Positions 1 through 8,798 of a DNA stretch of 64,000 nt are shown here, in pieces. Source of the stretch: an uncultured Clostridia bacterium (GTDB lineage Bacteria > Bacillota > Clostridia > Oscillospirales > Acutalibacteraceae); contig CALWIP010000023.1 of assembly GCA_944380775.1 (NCBI GenBank), positions 1 to 64,000 on the forward strand. Reading direction: 5' to 3'. Position numbers and translations under genes: made by a program. Under the pieces are notes generated by a model. It had not been told where the DNA came from and ran no database searches. It saw only the letters and a program-made list of their open reading frames with translations. Each line of letters opens with the position of its first letter. Position 1 is the stretch's first letter.

Positions 1-519
1 GAGCGGATATTCCAAGCCCTGGTAAGAGACGGTACAGCGCGGCCCCGCAAACGGGAACACGGAGACCGTCCGCCCCGCCATCTCCGTCAGCGTAAGCCGT
101 CCCTCCGTGAGCAGGAATACGTCGCAAGTGGAGGAAAGGATCGCTCCTTTCCCGCCGCGCGAAGCGATGAAATACAAAACCGAGAGGTTGGCGATGGAGT
201 GGTCAAACCGTGCGCCGCCCACTGCGCCCGTCAGCCAAAACGACGTGCAGCCGCGCCGGAAACCTTCCCGCACCGCAAAAAGCATGTCGGTGTCGTCCTT
301 TTTCTCCGGCAGGCGGATCGTCTCAATCCCCTGTGGGAGCTCGCTGCGAACCGAGTCAAAATCCCCCACCAAAAGATGGGGCGTGATCCCGCAGCGGCGG
401 GCGTTGTCCCAGCCGCCGTCGGCACAGATGATGAACGCATCCTTCGCATATTCGCGCAGGAGCGCGCCGTCCGGCTCTTCAACCGAGCCGATGATCAAAC
501 AATTCCTTTGCGCTGCCAT
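1..519 (-). CDS. thiN: Thiamine pyrophosphokinase, C-terminus cut by window edge
   Basis: Transfers pyrophosphate from ATP to thiamine to make the cofactor TPP in the cytoplasm. The reverse-strand frame from the ATG at 519 gives about 173 residues before the window ends; the family is usually 210-220, so about 40 C-terminal residues lie outside. Family motifs are visible in order: CADGGWDN near residue 33, GDFDS near 53, KDDTD near 75 and TGAVGGARFDH near 100. The start lies inside the rsgA 3' end (25-nt overlap), so translation is probably coupled. The rsgA-thiN pair closes the long operon that starts at yicC. The salvage genes thiW-thiM-thiED sit about 34 kb away in this window. Confidence 0.93.
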   Translation of the reverse strand, partial: MAAQRNCLIIGSVEEPDGALLREYAKDAFIICADGGWDNARRCGITPHLLVGDFDSVRSELPQGIETIRLPEKKDDTDMLFAVREGFRRGCTSFWLTGAVGGARFDHSIANLSVLYFIASRGGKGAILSSTCDVFLLTEGRLTLTEMAGRTVSVFPFAGPRCTVSYQGLEYPL

Positions 520-1391
520 TCTTTGATCTCCTTGACCTCCTCCACCATTGCGCAGTAATTTTCATGGCGGGAAACCGCAATCCTGCCTTCCCGCACCGCC
601 CCGAGCACCGCGCAGCCCTTTTCACAGGTGTGCGAGCAGGAGGGGAACCGGCATTGCCCGAGATATGGGGCAAATTCCCGGAAGCATCCCGGGAGCTCCC
701 CCTTCAAAATGAGCGTACCGCGTTCCAAATCCACCGAGGAAAACCCCGGCGTATCAGCGACGTAACCGCCGCCCTCCAACGGGAACAGCTCCACATGGCG
801 CGTTGTGTGCCGGCCGCGCCCCAGCTTGCGGCTGATCTCCGCCGTTTCCAGGCCGAGCCGCGGGTCGATCCGGTTGAGCAGCGAGGATTTCCCCACGCCG
901 CTGTTCCCGGTAAACGCTGTGATCTTCCCGCGCAGGAGTTCGCGCAGAGCTTCCACGCCTTCGCCGGTTTGTGAAGAAACCGCCACAAACGGGATGCCCG
1001 CCTTTGTGTAAATTTCTTCCAGGCGTGCGGCGCTCTCCAGGTCTGTCTTGGAGGCCGCCACCACCGGCGCGATGCCGTGGTATTCTGCCGCGGCAATGAC
1101 CTTGTCGATGACCAGCAGGTTCGGCGCAGGGTCGCACACCGACGCAACCACCACCAACTGGTCCAGGTTTGCAACCGGCGGCCGGACCAGGCGGTTCTTG
1201 CGCGGAAGAATCTCTTCCACCGCGCCGGTCCCGTCTTCTTCCATGCTGATCCGCGCCAAATCCCCCACGGCCGGGGTCGTTTTTTCCTTGCGGAAAATCC
1301 CGCGGGCGCGGCATTCATACACCCGTCCGCCGGCTTCTACATAATAGAAACCGCCCACGCCCTTGAGGATCCGTCCGCTTCCTTCCCTCAC
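495..1391 (-). CDS. rsgA: Ribosome small-subunit-dependent GTPase RsgA
   Basis: GTPase acting in late 30S subunit maturation. The 298-residue length is normal. An N-terminal OB-fold is followed by a circularly permuted GTPase: the G4 motif SKTD comes near residue 114, before the P-loop GNSGVGKSS near 161 and the G3 motif DTPGF near 214. The C-terminus carries the zinc knuckle with the CRFPSCSHTCEKGC pattern. The start codon is GTG at 1391. It follows prkC by 14 nt, the usual Firmicute prpC-prkC-rsgA order, and overlaps thiN at its 3' end. Confidence 0.96.
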   Translation of the reverse strand: MREGSGRILKGVGGFYYVEAGGRVYECRARGIFRKEKTTPAVGDLARISMEEDGTGAVEEILPRKNRLVRPPVANLDQLVVVASVCDPAPNLLVIDKVIAAAEYHGIAPVVAASKTDLESAARLEEIYTKAGIPFVAVSSQTGEGVEALRELLRGKITAFTGNSGVGKSSLLNRIDPRLGLETAEISRKLGRGRHTTRHVELFPLEGGGYVADTPGFSSVDLERGTLILKGELPGCFREFAPYLGQCRFPSCSHTCEKGCAVLGAVREGRIAVSRHENYCAMVEEVKEIKEWQRKGIV

Positions 1392-1405
1392 AGCCGGCCC
1401 CCCGC

Positions 1406-3517
1406 TCAGTTCGGCGTAATGCCGCCGCCGGTCCCCTGCGCGCCTGGGACATCGTCAGGGTCGTACAGCGGGAAGTGGCCGCCCTGGCTGCTGGTGTCGC
1501 TGCTCTCAGGTTCTTCTTCCTCCGGCGTGAATTCATAACTCTCGGTCTCCGTGGGGTTTCCGGTGTCAAAATCCAGCGTATAGACCTTGTACTTCTGCCC
1601 GTTGAGCTGAATGGTCAGGGTTTGCTGGCCGGAAGAACCGGTAAAGGACATCTGGTAGACGTCGCTCATCGACGGGTTGACCGTATTCGTCTCCGAAAGG
1701 ATGCCGTCGACATACGCCTTCAATTCGATATCCTGATCTACGCCGCCGGGAAGCTGCACATAGACCTCAATGGTCTTTTCGCTCTGCTTCCCGGAGCTGA
1801 CATACAGCGTAACGCTGGAGCCCTCCGCAACCGGCACGCCGGGAAGCGGGTCCGTCTCCACCACGGTGTTCTCCGGCTGGTCGCTGTCGTCGCGCTCACG
1901 CACCTCGCCGACCACCAGGCCGGCCGCCAGGATATCGGCGCGCGCAGCTTCGAGATCTTTGCCGATGACCGCCGGCACGTCGACCTCATCCAGGGCCGGG
2001 CCACGGCTGATATAGAGCCGCACCGTGCTGCCCTCCAGCGCCTGGCTGCCCTCCGCCGGCTCGCAGCGGCTCACATAGCCCTCGGCGGTCTGGTCGTCGT
2101 AGACCTCCGTCACCTCCGGCGTCAAGCCGGCGCCGCGCAGGCTTTCGCGCGCTTCCGCCTCCGTCAGGCCCACGAGGTTGGCGGGAACCGTCACCATTTT
2201 GCCGCCGGAATTGACCACCAGCGTAACCTCGGAATTTTCTTTGACCTTCATGTTCCCGTGGGGATTCTGGTCCAGGACAATGCCTTCCGGCTGAGTCGCG
2301 TCGTTTTCATATTCGATGAAAAATTGGAATTCATACTGCGGGTCCGCCTCGATGTCCGACAAATATTGGCCGACAAAATTCGGCAGGTCGACATCCTCAT
2401 ACCCTTCGCTGCTGGTAAAATGGTTCACCACCGCCACCAGGCCAAAGCCCAGCGCGGCGAGCAGGAAGGCGACGGCGACGCCTGCGACGATCATCACCGC
2501 GGGAGACCTCCGGCGCGGCGCGGCTTCTTCCGCTTCCTCATAGTCGTAGGGATCCTGGTACACCGGGTAGCGACTGTACTCGCGGCGCGACTCGAACGAC
2601 TGCGTGTCCGAACTGCGCACGCTGTCGATGGCATCCATATATTTGGTCGGTTTTTCATCCACAAAATATTTGTACTGGAAATTGATGCTCGGGTTGCGGC
2701 GGAACGCCTCAATATCATTGAGCATTCCGGCGGCGGACTGGTAGCGCTGGGCCGGGTCCTTCTGCATCGCCTTGAGGGTAATTTCCTCGAGCCCTTCCGG
2801 GATGGAAGGGTTGATGTCGCGCGGCGGCGTTGGGTCCGCCTGCAGCTGCATAATCGCCACGGAGACGGCGTTGTCCGCCTCAAACGGCAGGCGCCCGGTC
2901 AGCATCTCGTAGAGCATGACGCCCACCGAATAAATGTCCGCCTTTTCGTCGGTGCGGTCTCCACGCGCCTGTTCCGGAGCGATGTAATGCACCGAACCGA
3001 TCGCTTTGTCCGTCATCGTGCGCGTTTCTCCGCGGGCAAACCGTGCGATGCCGAAATCCGTCACCTTGATGGTGCCATCGGAAAGCAGCATGATGTTCTG
3101 CGGCTTGATATCGCGGTGGACAATCCCTTTTTCATGCGCGTGCTGTAATGCGCGGAGGATCTGAACTGTGAAATGGATGGCTTCCTTCCATTTGATGACC
3201 TTTTGCTGGCCGAGATATTCCTTCAGAGTGATGCCGTCGATGTATTCCATCACGATATATTGGATGCGGTCTCCGATGCTCACGTCGTACACCTTGACGA
3301 TATTCGGATGCGACAGCACCGCAATGGCCTTGGATTCATTTTTAAACCGGCGGATAAAGTCCGCATTGTTTGAAAATTCGTCCTTTAAAATCTTGATGGC
3401 GACCACGCGGTCGTCAATCGTATCATAAGCGCGGTAAACCACCGCCATCCCGCCGACGCCGATCAGCTCGTGGATTTCATAGCGGCCGTCCAGCCGTTTG
3501 CCCGTATATTTATCCAT
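1406..3517 (-). CDS. prkC: PASTA-domain serine/threonine kinase PrkC
   Basis: Membrane Hanks-type kinase that senses peptidoglycan fragments and phosphorylates cell-division, growth and germination targets. The kinase domain (about residues 1-270) has the glycine loop GVGGMA, the ATP lysine in VAIKIL (K42), the catalytic HRDIKPQN and DFGIAR. A single membrane span lies near 335-360. Three PASTA repeats follow (about 368-575), starting DLPNFVG, TVPANLVG and DVPAVIG. The last part is an extra extracellular domain ending in a Ser/Glu-rich tail. ATG at 3517 is chosen because GGAGAGG lies 7 nt upstream; a TTG two codons earlier is less well placed. PrpC, its partner phosphatase, is immediately upstream. 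Confidence 0.96.
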   Translation of the reverse strand: MDKYTGKRLDGRYEIHELIGVGGMAVVYRAYDTIDDRVVAIKILKDEFSNNADFIRRFKNESKAIAVLSHPNIVKVYDVSIGDRIQYIVMEYIDGITLKEYLGQQKVIKWKEAIHFTVQILRALQHAHEKGIVHRDIKPQNIMLLSDGTIKVTDFGIARFARGETRTMTDKAIGSVHYIAPEQARGDRTDEKADIYSVGVMLYEMLTGRLPFEADNAVSVAIMQLQADPTPPRDINPSIPEGLEEITLKAMQKDPAQRYQSAAGMLNDIEAFRRNPSINFQYKYFVDEKPTKYMDAIDSVRSSDTQSFESRREYSRYPVYQDPYDYEEAEEAAPRRRSPAVMIVAGVAVAFLLAALGFGLVAVVNHFTSSEGYEDVDLPNFVGQYLSDIEADPQYEFQFFIEYENDATQPEGIVLDQNPHGNMKVKENSEVTLVVNSGGKMVTVPANLVGLTEAEARESLRGAGLTPEVTEVYDDQTAEGYVSRCEPAEGSQALEGSTVRLYISRGPALDEVDVPAVIGKDLEAARADILAAGLVVGEVRERDDSDQPENTVVETDPLPGVPVAEGSSVTLYVSSGKQSEKTIEVYVQLPGGVDQDIELKAYVDGILSETNTVNPSMSDVYQMSFTGSSGQQTLTIQLNGQKYKVYTLDFDTGNPTETESYEFTPEEEEPESSDTSSQGGHFPLYDPDDVPGAQGTGGGITPN

Positions 3518-3542
3518 ATCCAATCCTCTCCGATCCTGAAGG

Positions 3543-4268
3543 TCAAGGTTCGATCAGCGCGACGGAGATATTGTCCCCGCCGCCGCCGTCCCGGGCCAAC
3601 TCCACCAGCTTTTCTGCCAGGGGTTCTCCTCGCAGCGTGTGAAACAAGGCCAAAATTTCCCGCTCATCCGCGTAGTTGGACATCCCGTCGCTGCAGAGCA
3701 GCAGCCGGTCCCCCGGCTGCATGGTGTGGGCGCCGAAATCCACCGTCACAAACGGCATCACGCCGACCGCGCGTGTGATGATGTTCTTCTGCGGATGCCT
3801 GCGCGCTTCCTCCTCCGTGATATCCCCCCGGTTGACCAGCTCCTGAACCATCGAATGGTCTATGGTCAGTTGGCGAATCGTATCGCCGACAAAATAAGCG
3901 CGGCTGTCGCCCGCGTGCGCAATGTAAGCGGTTTCTCCCCTCACAATCGCCGCCACCACGGTCGTACCCATCCCGCGCAGACCCTCTACTTCCTTGGATT
4001 TCCCATATACGGCGGCGTTTGCCGCAAACACCGCCCCTGTCATCAACTCCCGGAGGCCGTCCTTGTCCATCGCGGGGCGGTAGCCCTGCTCCATTGCGGC
4101 GCGGATGGTCGTCACGGCCTGCTCGCTGGCAACGTTTCCGCCGTTTGCGCCGCCCATTCCGTCGCAGACGACGGCCCAAGCAGCCCCGCCGGGAAAGAGA
4201 CCGGCCGCGCACGCGTCTTGATTAGACTGCCGTACCAGGCCGATATCCGTTTTACTGCACACTGTCAA
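3543..4268 (-). CDS. prpC: PP2C-type protein phosphatase PrpC
   Basis: Manganese-dependent Ser/Thr phosphatase that reverses PrkC phosphorylation. It has the PP2C acidic metal motifs VCDGMGG, HAGDSRAY and LLCSDGMSN, and ends near GGGGDNISV. I place the start at TTG 4268, giving 241 residues, because AAAGGAGG lies 8 nt before it and the resulting N-terminus (TVCSKTDIGLVRQ) matches the family. The ATG at 4289 would place the ribosome-binding site inside the coding region. The start overlaps the 3' end of rlmN, and prkC follows 25 nt downstream. Confidence 0.94.
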   Translation of the reverse strand: MTVCSKTDIGLVRQSNQDACAAGLFPGGAAWAVVCDGMGGANGGNVASEQAVTTIRAAMEQGYRPAMDKDGLRELMTGAVFAANAAVYGKSKEVEGLRGMGTTVVAAIVRGETAYIAHAGDSRAYFVGDTIRQLTIDHSMVQELVNRGDITEEEARRHPQKNIITRAVGVMPFVTVDFGAHTMQPGDRLLLCSDGMSNYADEREILALFHTLRGEPLAEKLVELARDGGGGDNISVALIEP

Positions 4269-5310
4269 TACAGTTCGCCTCCTTTTCATGCCTGCGCCGC
4301 AGTTGACCGCAGGACGCGTCGATGTCGGACCCGAGTGTACGCCGCACTGTCACAGGGATCCCCCTGCTTTGCAGCGCCTTGGAAAACCGCTCCAGCTGCC
4401 CGGCGGAGCTCCTGCGGTAACCGGAGCCCGTCACGTCGTTCACCGGGATCAGGTTGACGTGGCAAAGCATCCCTTTGAGCTTCGCGGCCAATTCCCGCGC
4501 GCAAGCTTCGCTGTCGTTGACCCCTGCAATCATCGCATATTCAAACGAAATGCGCCGCCCGGTCTTTTTTGCATAATCGCGGCACGCGCGCAGCAGCTCG
4601 TCCACGCCCCAGCGGCGGTTCACCGGCATCGTCCGGGAGCGGATCTCGTCGTTCGGCGCATGCAGCGAGATGGAGAGCGTCAGCTGCAGCCGCTCTTCCG
4701 CTAGCCGCGCAATCTGGTCCACCAAGCCGCAGGTGGAAAGGGAAATGTGCCGCATCCCCAAGTTGAGCCCCTCTTCCGCGCTCACCAGGCGCAAAAAACG
4801 GAGCACGTTGTCGTAGTTGTCGAGCGGCTCCCCCATACCCATCAGCACCAGGTGTGAAACGCGCTCGCCTGCATCTTTCTGCGCCGCCTGAATCTGCGCA
4901 AGCATTTCCGACGCCGTCAGATTACGGGAAAAACCGCTCTGCCCGGTTGCGCAGAACGTACATCCCATCCGGCAGCCCACCTGCGTGGAAATGCACTGGG
5001 AAAGGCCGTAATGATATTGCATCAGCACGGATTCCACACGCTCGCCGTCGTTCAGGCGGAACAAATATTTTACGGTATTATCATATCGGGAAACTTGCTT
5101 CTTTTCAAGAGCTGCAACAGAAATGTAATAGTTGTCTTTCAAAGAATCGCGCAGCGCGCGTGGCAGGTTTGTCATTTCTTCAAACGATTCCACGCCGCGG
5201 CCTAGCCAGGAGAACACCTGGCCCGCCCGGTAAGCAGGCAAGCCCGCGCCGGAAAAGGCTTCTTTTAATTCCGCCAGCGTCATTGATTTGATGTCCCGCA
5301 GCATTTCCAT
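4252..5310 (-). CDS. rlmN: 23S rRNA/tRNA adenine-C2 methyltransferase RlmN
   Basis: Radical-SAM enzyme that methylates C2 of A2503 in 23S rRNA and A37 of some tRNAs. The protein has 352 residues. The cluster motif CRMGCTFC gives the CxxxCxxC ligands, followed by GMGEPLDNYDNV and the C-terminal catalytic region. The frame stays open far upstream, opposite rsmB in another frame. The real start is ATG 5310, preceded by AAAGGAGGG, and it shares its first base with the rsmB stop codon (TGATG). That indicates translational coupling. Confidence 0.96.
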   Translation of the reverse strand: MEMLRDIKSMTLAELKEAFSGAGLPAYRAGQVFSWLGRGVESFEEMTNLPRALRDSLKDNYYISVAALEKKQVSRYDNTVKYLFRLNDGERVESVLMQYHYGLSQCISTQVGCRMGCTFCATGQSGFSRNLTASEMLAQIQAAQKDAGERVSHLVLMGMGEPLDNYDNVLRFLRLVSAEEGLNLGMRHISLSTCGLVDQIARLAEERLQLTLSISLHAPNDEIRSRTMPVNRRWGVDELLRACRDYAKKTGRRISFEYAMIAGVNDSEACARELAAKLKGMLCHVNLIPVNDVTGSGYRRSSAGQLERFSKALQSRGIPVTVRRTLGSDIDASCGQLRRRHEKEANCIDSVQ

Positions 5311-6665
5311 CACACGCCCTCCTTTCCCGCGCCGCCGCGGCGGAACGCGGCGATGAAAAACCCGTCGGAGCCCTGCCGGCCGGGCAGGAGCGTGCATTGG
5401 TTCTCCGCTTCGCCCACCGCACGGGAAAATCCCTCCGGCAGGAAAAGCGGCAGCGGGGAAAATTCCGGGTTTGTCCGCAAAAAGCGATCCGCCACCGCGT
5501 TGTTTTCCTCTGGCAGCAGCGTGCAGGTCGAGTAGAACAGCCGGCCGCCCGGCCGGCAGAGCTGCGCCGCCGCTTGCAGGATCTCCGCCTGCAAATCCGG
5601 CAGGGCGCGCACGCTCTCCGGATCCTTGTAGCGGATCTCCGGTTTGCGGCGGATGACGCCGAACCCGGAGCATGGCGCGTCGCACAGGACGGCGTCCGCC
5701 AGCGGCAACGCCCCGCGCGGGCCGCGCGCGTCGCGCACCGCCGCCTCCACACAGGAAAAGCCCAAACGCCGCGCCCCCTGCCGGAGGAGCGCCACCTTGC
5801 CCGAGGCGCGGTCAAACGAGAGGATCCGCCCCTCATTTTTCATGAGCCCCGCGAGGGTAAAGGTCTTCCCGCCCGGCGCGGCGCAAACGTCGGCAACCGT
5901 TTCCCCCGGCTGGGGGGCCAAAAGCTGGCAGCAAAGCTGCGAAGAAAGGTCCTGCACATGGAACCAGCCCTCTGCAAAGCCGGGCAGCCCCGCAACGGCG
6001 CCCGCCTGCTCCAGGCAAAGCGCCCCTGGCACGCCCGGAACCGTCTCCGCCGCCACGCCCGCTTCCTCCAAGCGTTTTTGAAATTCTTCCGCGCTGCCGC
6101 GCAGCGGATTGACGCGCAAAAACACCTTTGGCGGCTGGCCCAGCGACTCGAGCAGCGCTTGGGCGGTTTCCTCTCCATATCCGGCGCGCCAGCGCGCCGC
6201 CAGCCAGGCCGGGCAGCCGTAGTGGACGCTTTCCCACGCGGCCGGATCCCTCTGCGGGTCCGGCTCTCGCAGGCTGCCGCCCCGCAGCGCAGCGCGCAGC
6301 ACGCCGTTTACAAACCCGGCGGCCTTCCCCGCGTCGGAATACTTCGCCAGCTTGACCGCCTCGTCCACCGCGGCCGCCGCCGGGATCTTCTCTAGGAAGA
6401 AGAGTTGGTACACCGCCATGCGCAGGATCTCCCGCACTTTCCGGTCCAATTTTTCCGGCGGCGTACGAGAAAATGCGGCAATCTCATAATCAAGCGCCAA
6501 GCGTTTTTCCAGCACACCGTAGAACAGAGTGGTCGCAAGCGCCGCGTCGCGCGGCGGCAGGTTCGCCTTCCGCAGCGCGCGGTCCAACGTCAAGTTGGAA
6601 TATCCGCCGGCCTCGTCCACCCGCAGCAGCGCCTCCAGCGCGACGGAACGCGCATGAGGGGTCAT
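5310..6665 (-). CDS. rsmB: 16S rRNA m5C967 methyltransferase RsmB
   Basis: SAM-dependent methyltransferase of 16S rRNA. It has 451 residues: an N-terminal NusB-like helical RNA-binding domain (about 1-140) and a C-terminal Rossmann methyltransferase. AAPGGKTF is the SAM-binding motif, DAPCSGFG carries one conserved cysteine and STCTL the second, catalytic one. The start ATG overlaps the stop of the upstream peptidase gene (ATGA), and its stop overlaps rlmN, so this is a tightly packed stretch of the operon. Confidence 0.95.
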   Translation of the reverse strand: MTPHARSVALEALLRVDEAGGYSNLTLDRALRKANLPPRDAALATTLFYGVLEKRLALDYEIAAFSRTPPEKLDRKVREILRMAVYQLFFLEKIPAAAAVDEAVKLAKYSDAGKAAGFVNGVLRAALRGGSLREPDPQRDPAAWESVHYGCPAWLAARWRAGYGEETAQALLESLGQPPKVFLRVNPLRGSAEEFQKRLEEAGVAAETVPGVPGALCLEQAGAVAGLPGFAEGWFHVQDLSSQLCCQLLAPQPGETVADVCAAPGGKTFTLAGLMKNEGRILSFDRASGKVALLRQGARRLGFSCVEAAVRDARGPRGALPLADAVLCDAPCSGFGVIRRKPEIRYKDPESVRALPDLQAEILQAAAQLCRPGGRLFYSTCTLLPEENNAVADRFLRTNPEFSPLPLFLPEGFSRAVGEAENQCTLLPGRQGSDGFFIAAFRRGGAGKEGV

Positions 6666-7369
6666 CGGCGGCTCTCCCGGCGGTTGACAATCGCCAAAAG
6701 CCGCAGAAGGGACATCAGCGCCGAGAATGTCGCGGCAACATAGGTCATCGCAGCCGCACGCAGCACTTTTTTCGCGCCGTCCAGCTCGTCTTCGTCCAGC
6801 AGCCCGGTTTCCGCCAGCGCCCGCACGGCGCGCGCGCTGGCGTTGAATTCCACCGGCAGCGTCACCAGAGAGAATAGCACAGCCAACGCGTACAGGCCAA
6901 TGCCGAGGTACGCAATAAAACTGTACTGCACCGGGAGCAGCAGGCCGATGAGCACGAGCGGCACTGCGAGGTTGGAGCCGATCTGCGTGACCGGGACCAG
7001 CGCGGCGCGCAGCTTGAGCGGCGCGTATCCGGTCGCGTACTGCACCGCGTGCCCAGCCTCGTGCGCCGCCACACCGACTGCCGCAACTGTTTGAGCGGCA
7101 TAAACCGGCTGCGACAGGCTAATGGTGTTCGTCCGCGGGTCAAAATGATCCGTCAGCCTTCCGCCGACCGCGCGCACAGGGATGGGCGGCAGGCCGTTCG
7201 CGCGCAGCACCGCCCCGGCGGCCTGCTCCCCCGTCACGCCGCGCCCATTCCGGACGTTTTCATATTTGTGGAACGTCGTCTGCACCAGAATCTGCGCAAC
7301 CAGCGAAACGGCCAGCGCAGGAAGAATAAAAATAAAATACGTGTAATCAAAGAAATAAAATCCGTTCAC
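6662..7369 (-). CDS. YugP-type membrane zinc metallopeptidase
   Basis: Putative neutral zinc metallopeptidase of the membrane-embedded YugP/COG2738 family; the substrate is not known. The protein has about 235 residues with a membrane segment at the N-terminus and hydrophobic segments after residue 130. The metal motif HEAGH follows GVAA near residue 107 (HExxH). GTG at 7369 is preferred over GTG 7378 because GGAGG lies 8 nt upstream of it, while the earlier codon overlaps that site. The gene sits between fmt and rsmB, a position common in Clostridia. Confidence 0.88.
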   Translation of the reverse strand: MNGFYFFDYTYFIFILPALAVSLVAQILVQTTFHKYENVRNGRGVTGEQAAGAVLRANGLPPIPVRAVGGRLTDHFDPRTNTISLSQPVYAAQTVAAVGVAAHEAGHAVQYATGYAPLKLRAALVPVTQIGSNLAVPLVLIGLLLPVQYSFIAYLGIGLYALAVLFSLVTLPVEFNASARAVRALAETGLLDEDELDGAKKVLRAAAMTYVAATFSALMSLLRLLAIVNRRESRR

Positions 7370-7384
7370 ACGGAGCACCTCCGT

Positions 7385-8305
7385 TCATCCGTCAATCCGG
7401 GCAGCGCGCGGCGGGTGCCCGCGCAGGAAATCCACACCGTCCATCCGTTTCCCGCCCTCATACTGCACGCTGCACAGCTCCACCGCGCCCTCGCCGCAGC
7501 ACACCACAAAACGGCCGTCCGCGGTGCGCAGCTCGCCGGGCGAGCCAGAGACCCCATCCGCCAGCGCCGCACGGTGGATGCGCAGCCGTTTGCCCTGGTA
7601 GACCGTAGAGGCCACCGGCCAAGGGGAAAGCCCGCGCACCTGATTGTGGACCTGCTGGGCGCTTTTGGTCCAATCCACGGGGCAAAGGTCCTTCGTGAGC
7701 ATCGGCGCATAGCTGGACGCTCCTTCCTGCGGGATACGCGGGGCGGTCCCTGCGGCAATCTGCCCGAGCGTTTCTGTCAGAAGCTGTGCGCCAAGCTGAG
7801 AAAGCCGGTCGTGCAGCTCTCCTGCGGTCTCTTCGGGGCCGATGGGCGTTTCCCTCCGGAGGATCATATCTCCAGTATCCAGGCCTTCCGCCATATACAT
7901 CGTCGTGACGCCTGTGACCGTTTCCCCGTTGAGCACCGCCCATTGGATTGGCCCGGCGCCGCGGTATTTCGGCAACAGCGACGCGTGCACATTCACGCAT
8001 CCGCGCGGCGGGATTTCCAAGATCTCCTTCGGGAGGATCTTCCCATACGCCACCACTACGATGACCTCCGGCGCAAGCGCGCGGGCCTCTGCGGCAGCCT
8101 CCGGCGTGCGCAGCGTTTTGGGCTGGAACACTGGCAGGCCAAAACGCTGCGCCAACTCTTTGACGGGCGGCGGCGCCAGGGCATACCCGCGTCCCTTCGG
8201 TTTGTCCGGCTGGGTGTAAACGCCGCACACCTCGTGCCCGGCTTGCAGCAGCGCCTCCAGGCAAGGGACGGCAAATTCCGGCGTTCCCATAAACAAAATG
8301 CGCAT
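7385..8305 (-). CDS. fmt: Methionyl-tRNA formyltransferase
   Basis: Formylates initiator Met-tRNA using 10-formyl-THF. It has 306 residues. The N-terminus MGTPEFAVP, the active-site stretch HASLLPKYRG and the following GAGPIQWA are typical of the formyltransferase fold. A C-terminal OB-like domain follows from about residue 205. It is preceded by def (13 nt gap), the classic def-fmt pair that adds and removes the N-formyl group. Confidence 0.97.
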   Translation of the reverse strand: MRILFMGTPEFAVPCLEALLQAGHEVCGVYTQPDKPKGRGYALAPPPVKELAQRFGLPVFQPKTLRTPEAAAEARALAPEVIVVVAYGKILPKEILEIPPRGCVNVHASLLPKYRGAGPIQWAVLNGETVTGVTTMYMAEGLDTGDMILRRETPIGPEETAGELHDRLSQLGAQLLTETLGQIAAGTAPRIPQEGASSYAPMLTKDLCPVDWTKSAQQVHNQVRGLSPWPVASTVYQGKRLRIHRAALADGVSGSPGELRTADGRFVVCCGEGAVELCSVQYEGGKRMDGVDFLRGHPPRAARIDG

Positions 8306-8318
8306 GGGTCTCCCTCCT

Positions 8319-8786
8319 TTATTGTTGCAATTCCTTCGGATCCATCATGCGGATGACATGCCGCTTAAACAGGATCCCATCCAGATGGTCGATCTCATGG
8401 CAGAGCGCGGTTGCCAGCAGGCCTTCCCCGTTGACGGTGATGCGCTTCCCACGGCGGTCCTGGGCTTTGACCTTGACTCTAGCTGGGCGTTTGGTTACCC
8501 CGTATTCCCCGGGGCAGGAGAGACAGCCCTCCACAGCCTCCTGTTCCCCTCTCTGCGAGACGATCTGCGGGTTGACGAGCTCGATGAGGCCTTCCCCCAC
8601 GTCGATCACCAGCACGCGCAGGAGGACGCCCACCTGCGGCGCGGCCAGGCCGACGCCATCCGCATGGCGCATGGTCTCCGCCATATCGTCCAGCAGGGAC
8701 GCAAGCGCCGCGCCGAACGCCGCCACCGGGGCGCAGGCTTGCGAGAGCGCGGCGTCCCCTTCCCGTAAAATATCGCGAACTGCCAT
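8319..8786 (-). CDS. def: Peptide deformylase
   Basis: Metal-dependent removal of the formyl group from new proteins. It has 155 residues with all three family motifs: GVGLAAPQ (near 46), EGCLSCPG (near 91, cysteine metal ligand) and HEIDHLDG (near 134, HExxH). The start is ATG 8786. It lies 12 nt downstream of priA and directly before fmt. Confidence 0.97.
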   Translation of the reverse strand: MAVRDILREGDAALSQACAPVAAFGAALASLLDDMAETMRHADGVGLAAPQVGVLLRVLVIDVGEGLIELVNPQIVSQRGEQEAVEGCLSCPGEYGVTKRPARVKVKAQDRRGKRITVNGEGLLATALCHEIDHLDGILFKRHVIRMMDPKELQQ

Positions 8787-8798
8787 AAGGCCCTCCCT

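Noticed and set aside
5311..5685. Upstream extension of rlmN
   Set aside because: This stretch is a different frame of rsmB; ATG 5310 with AAAGGAGGG is the real start.
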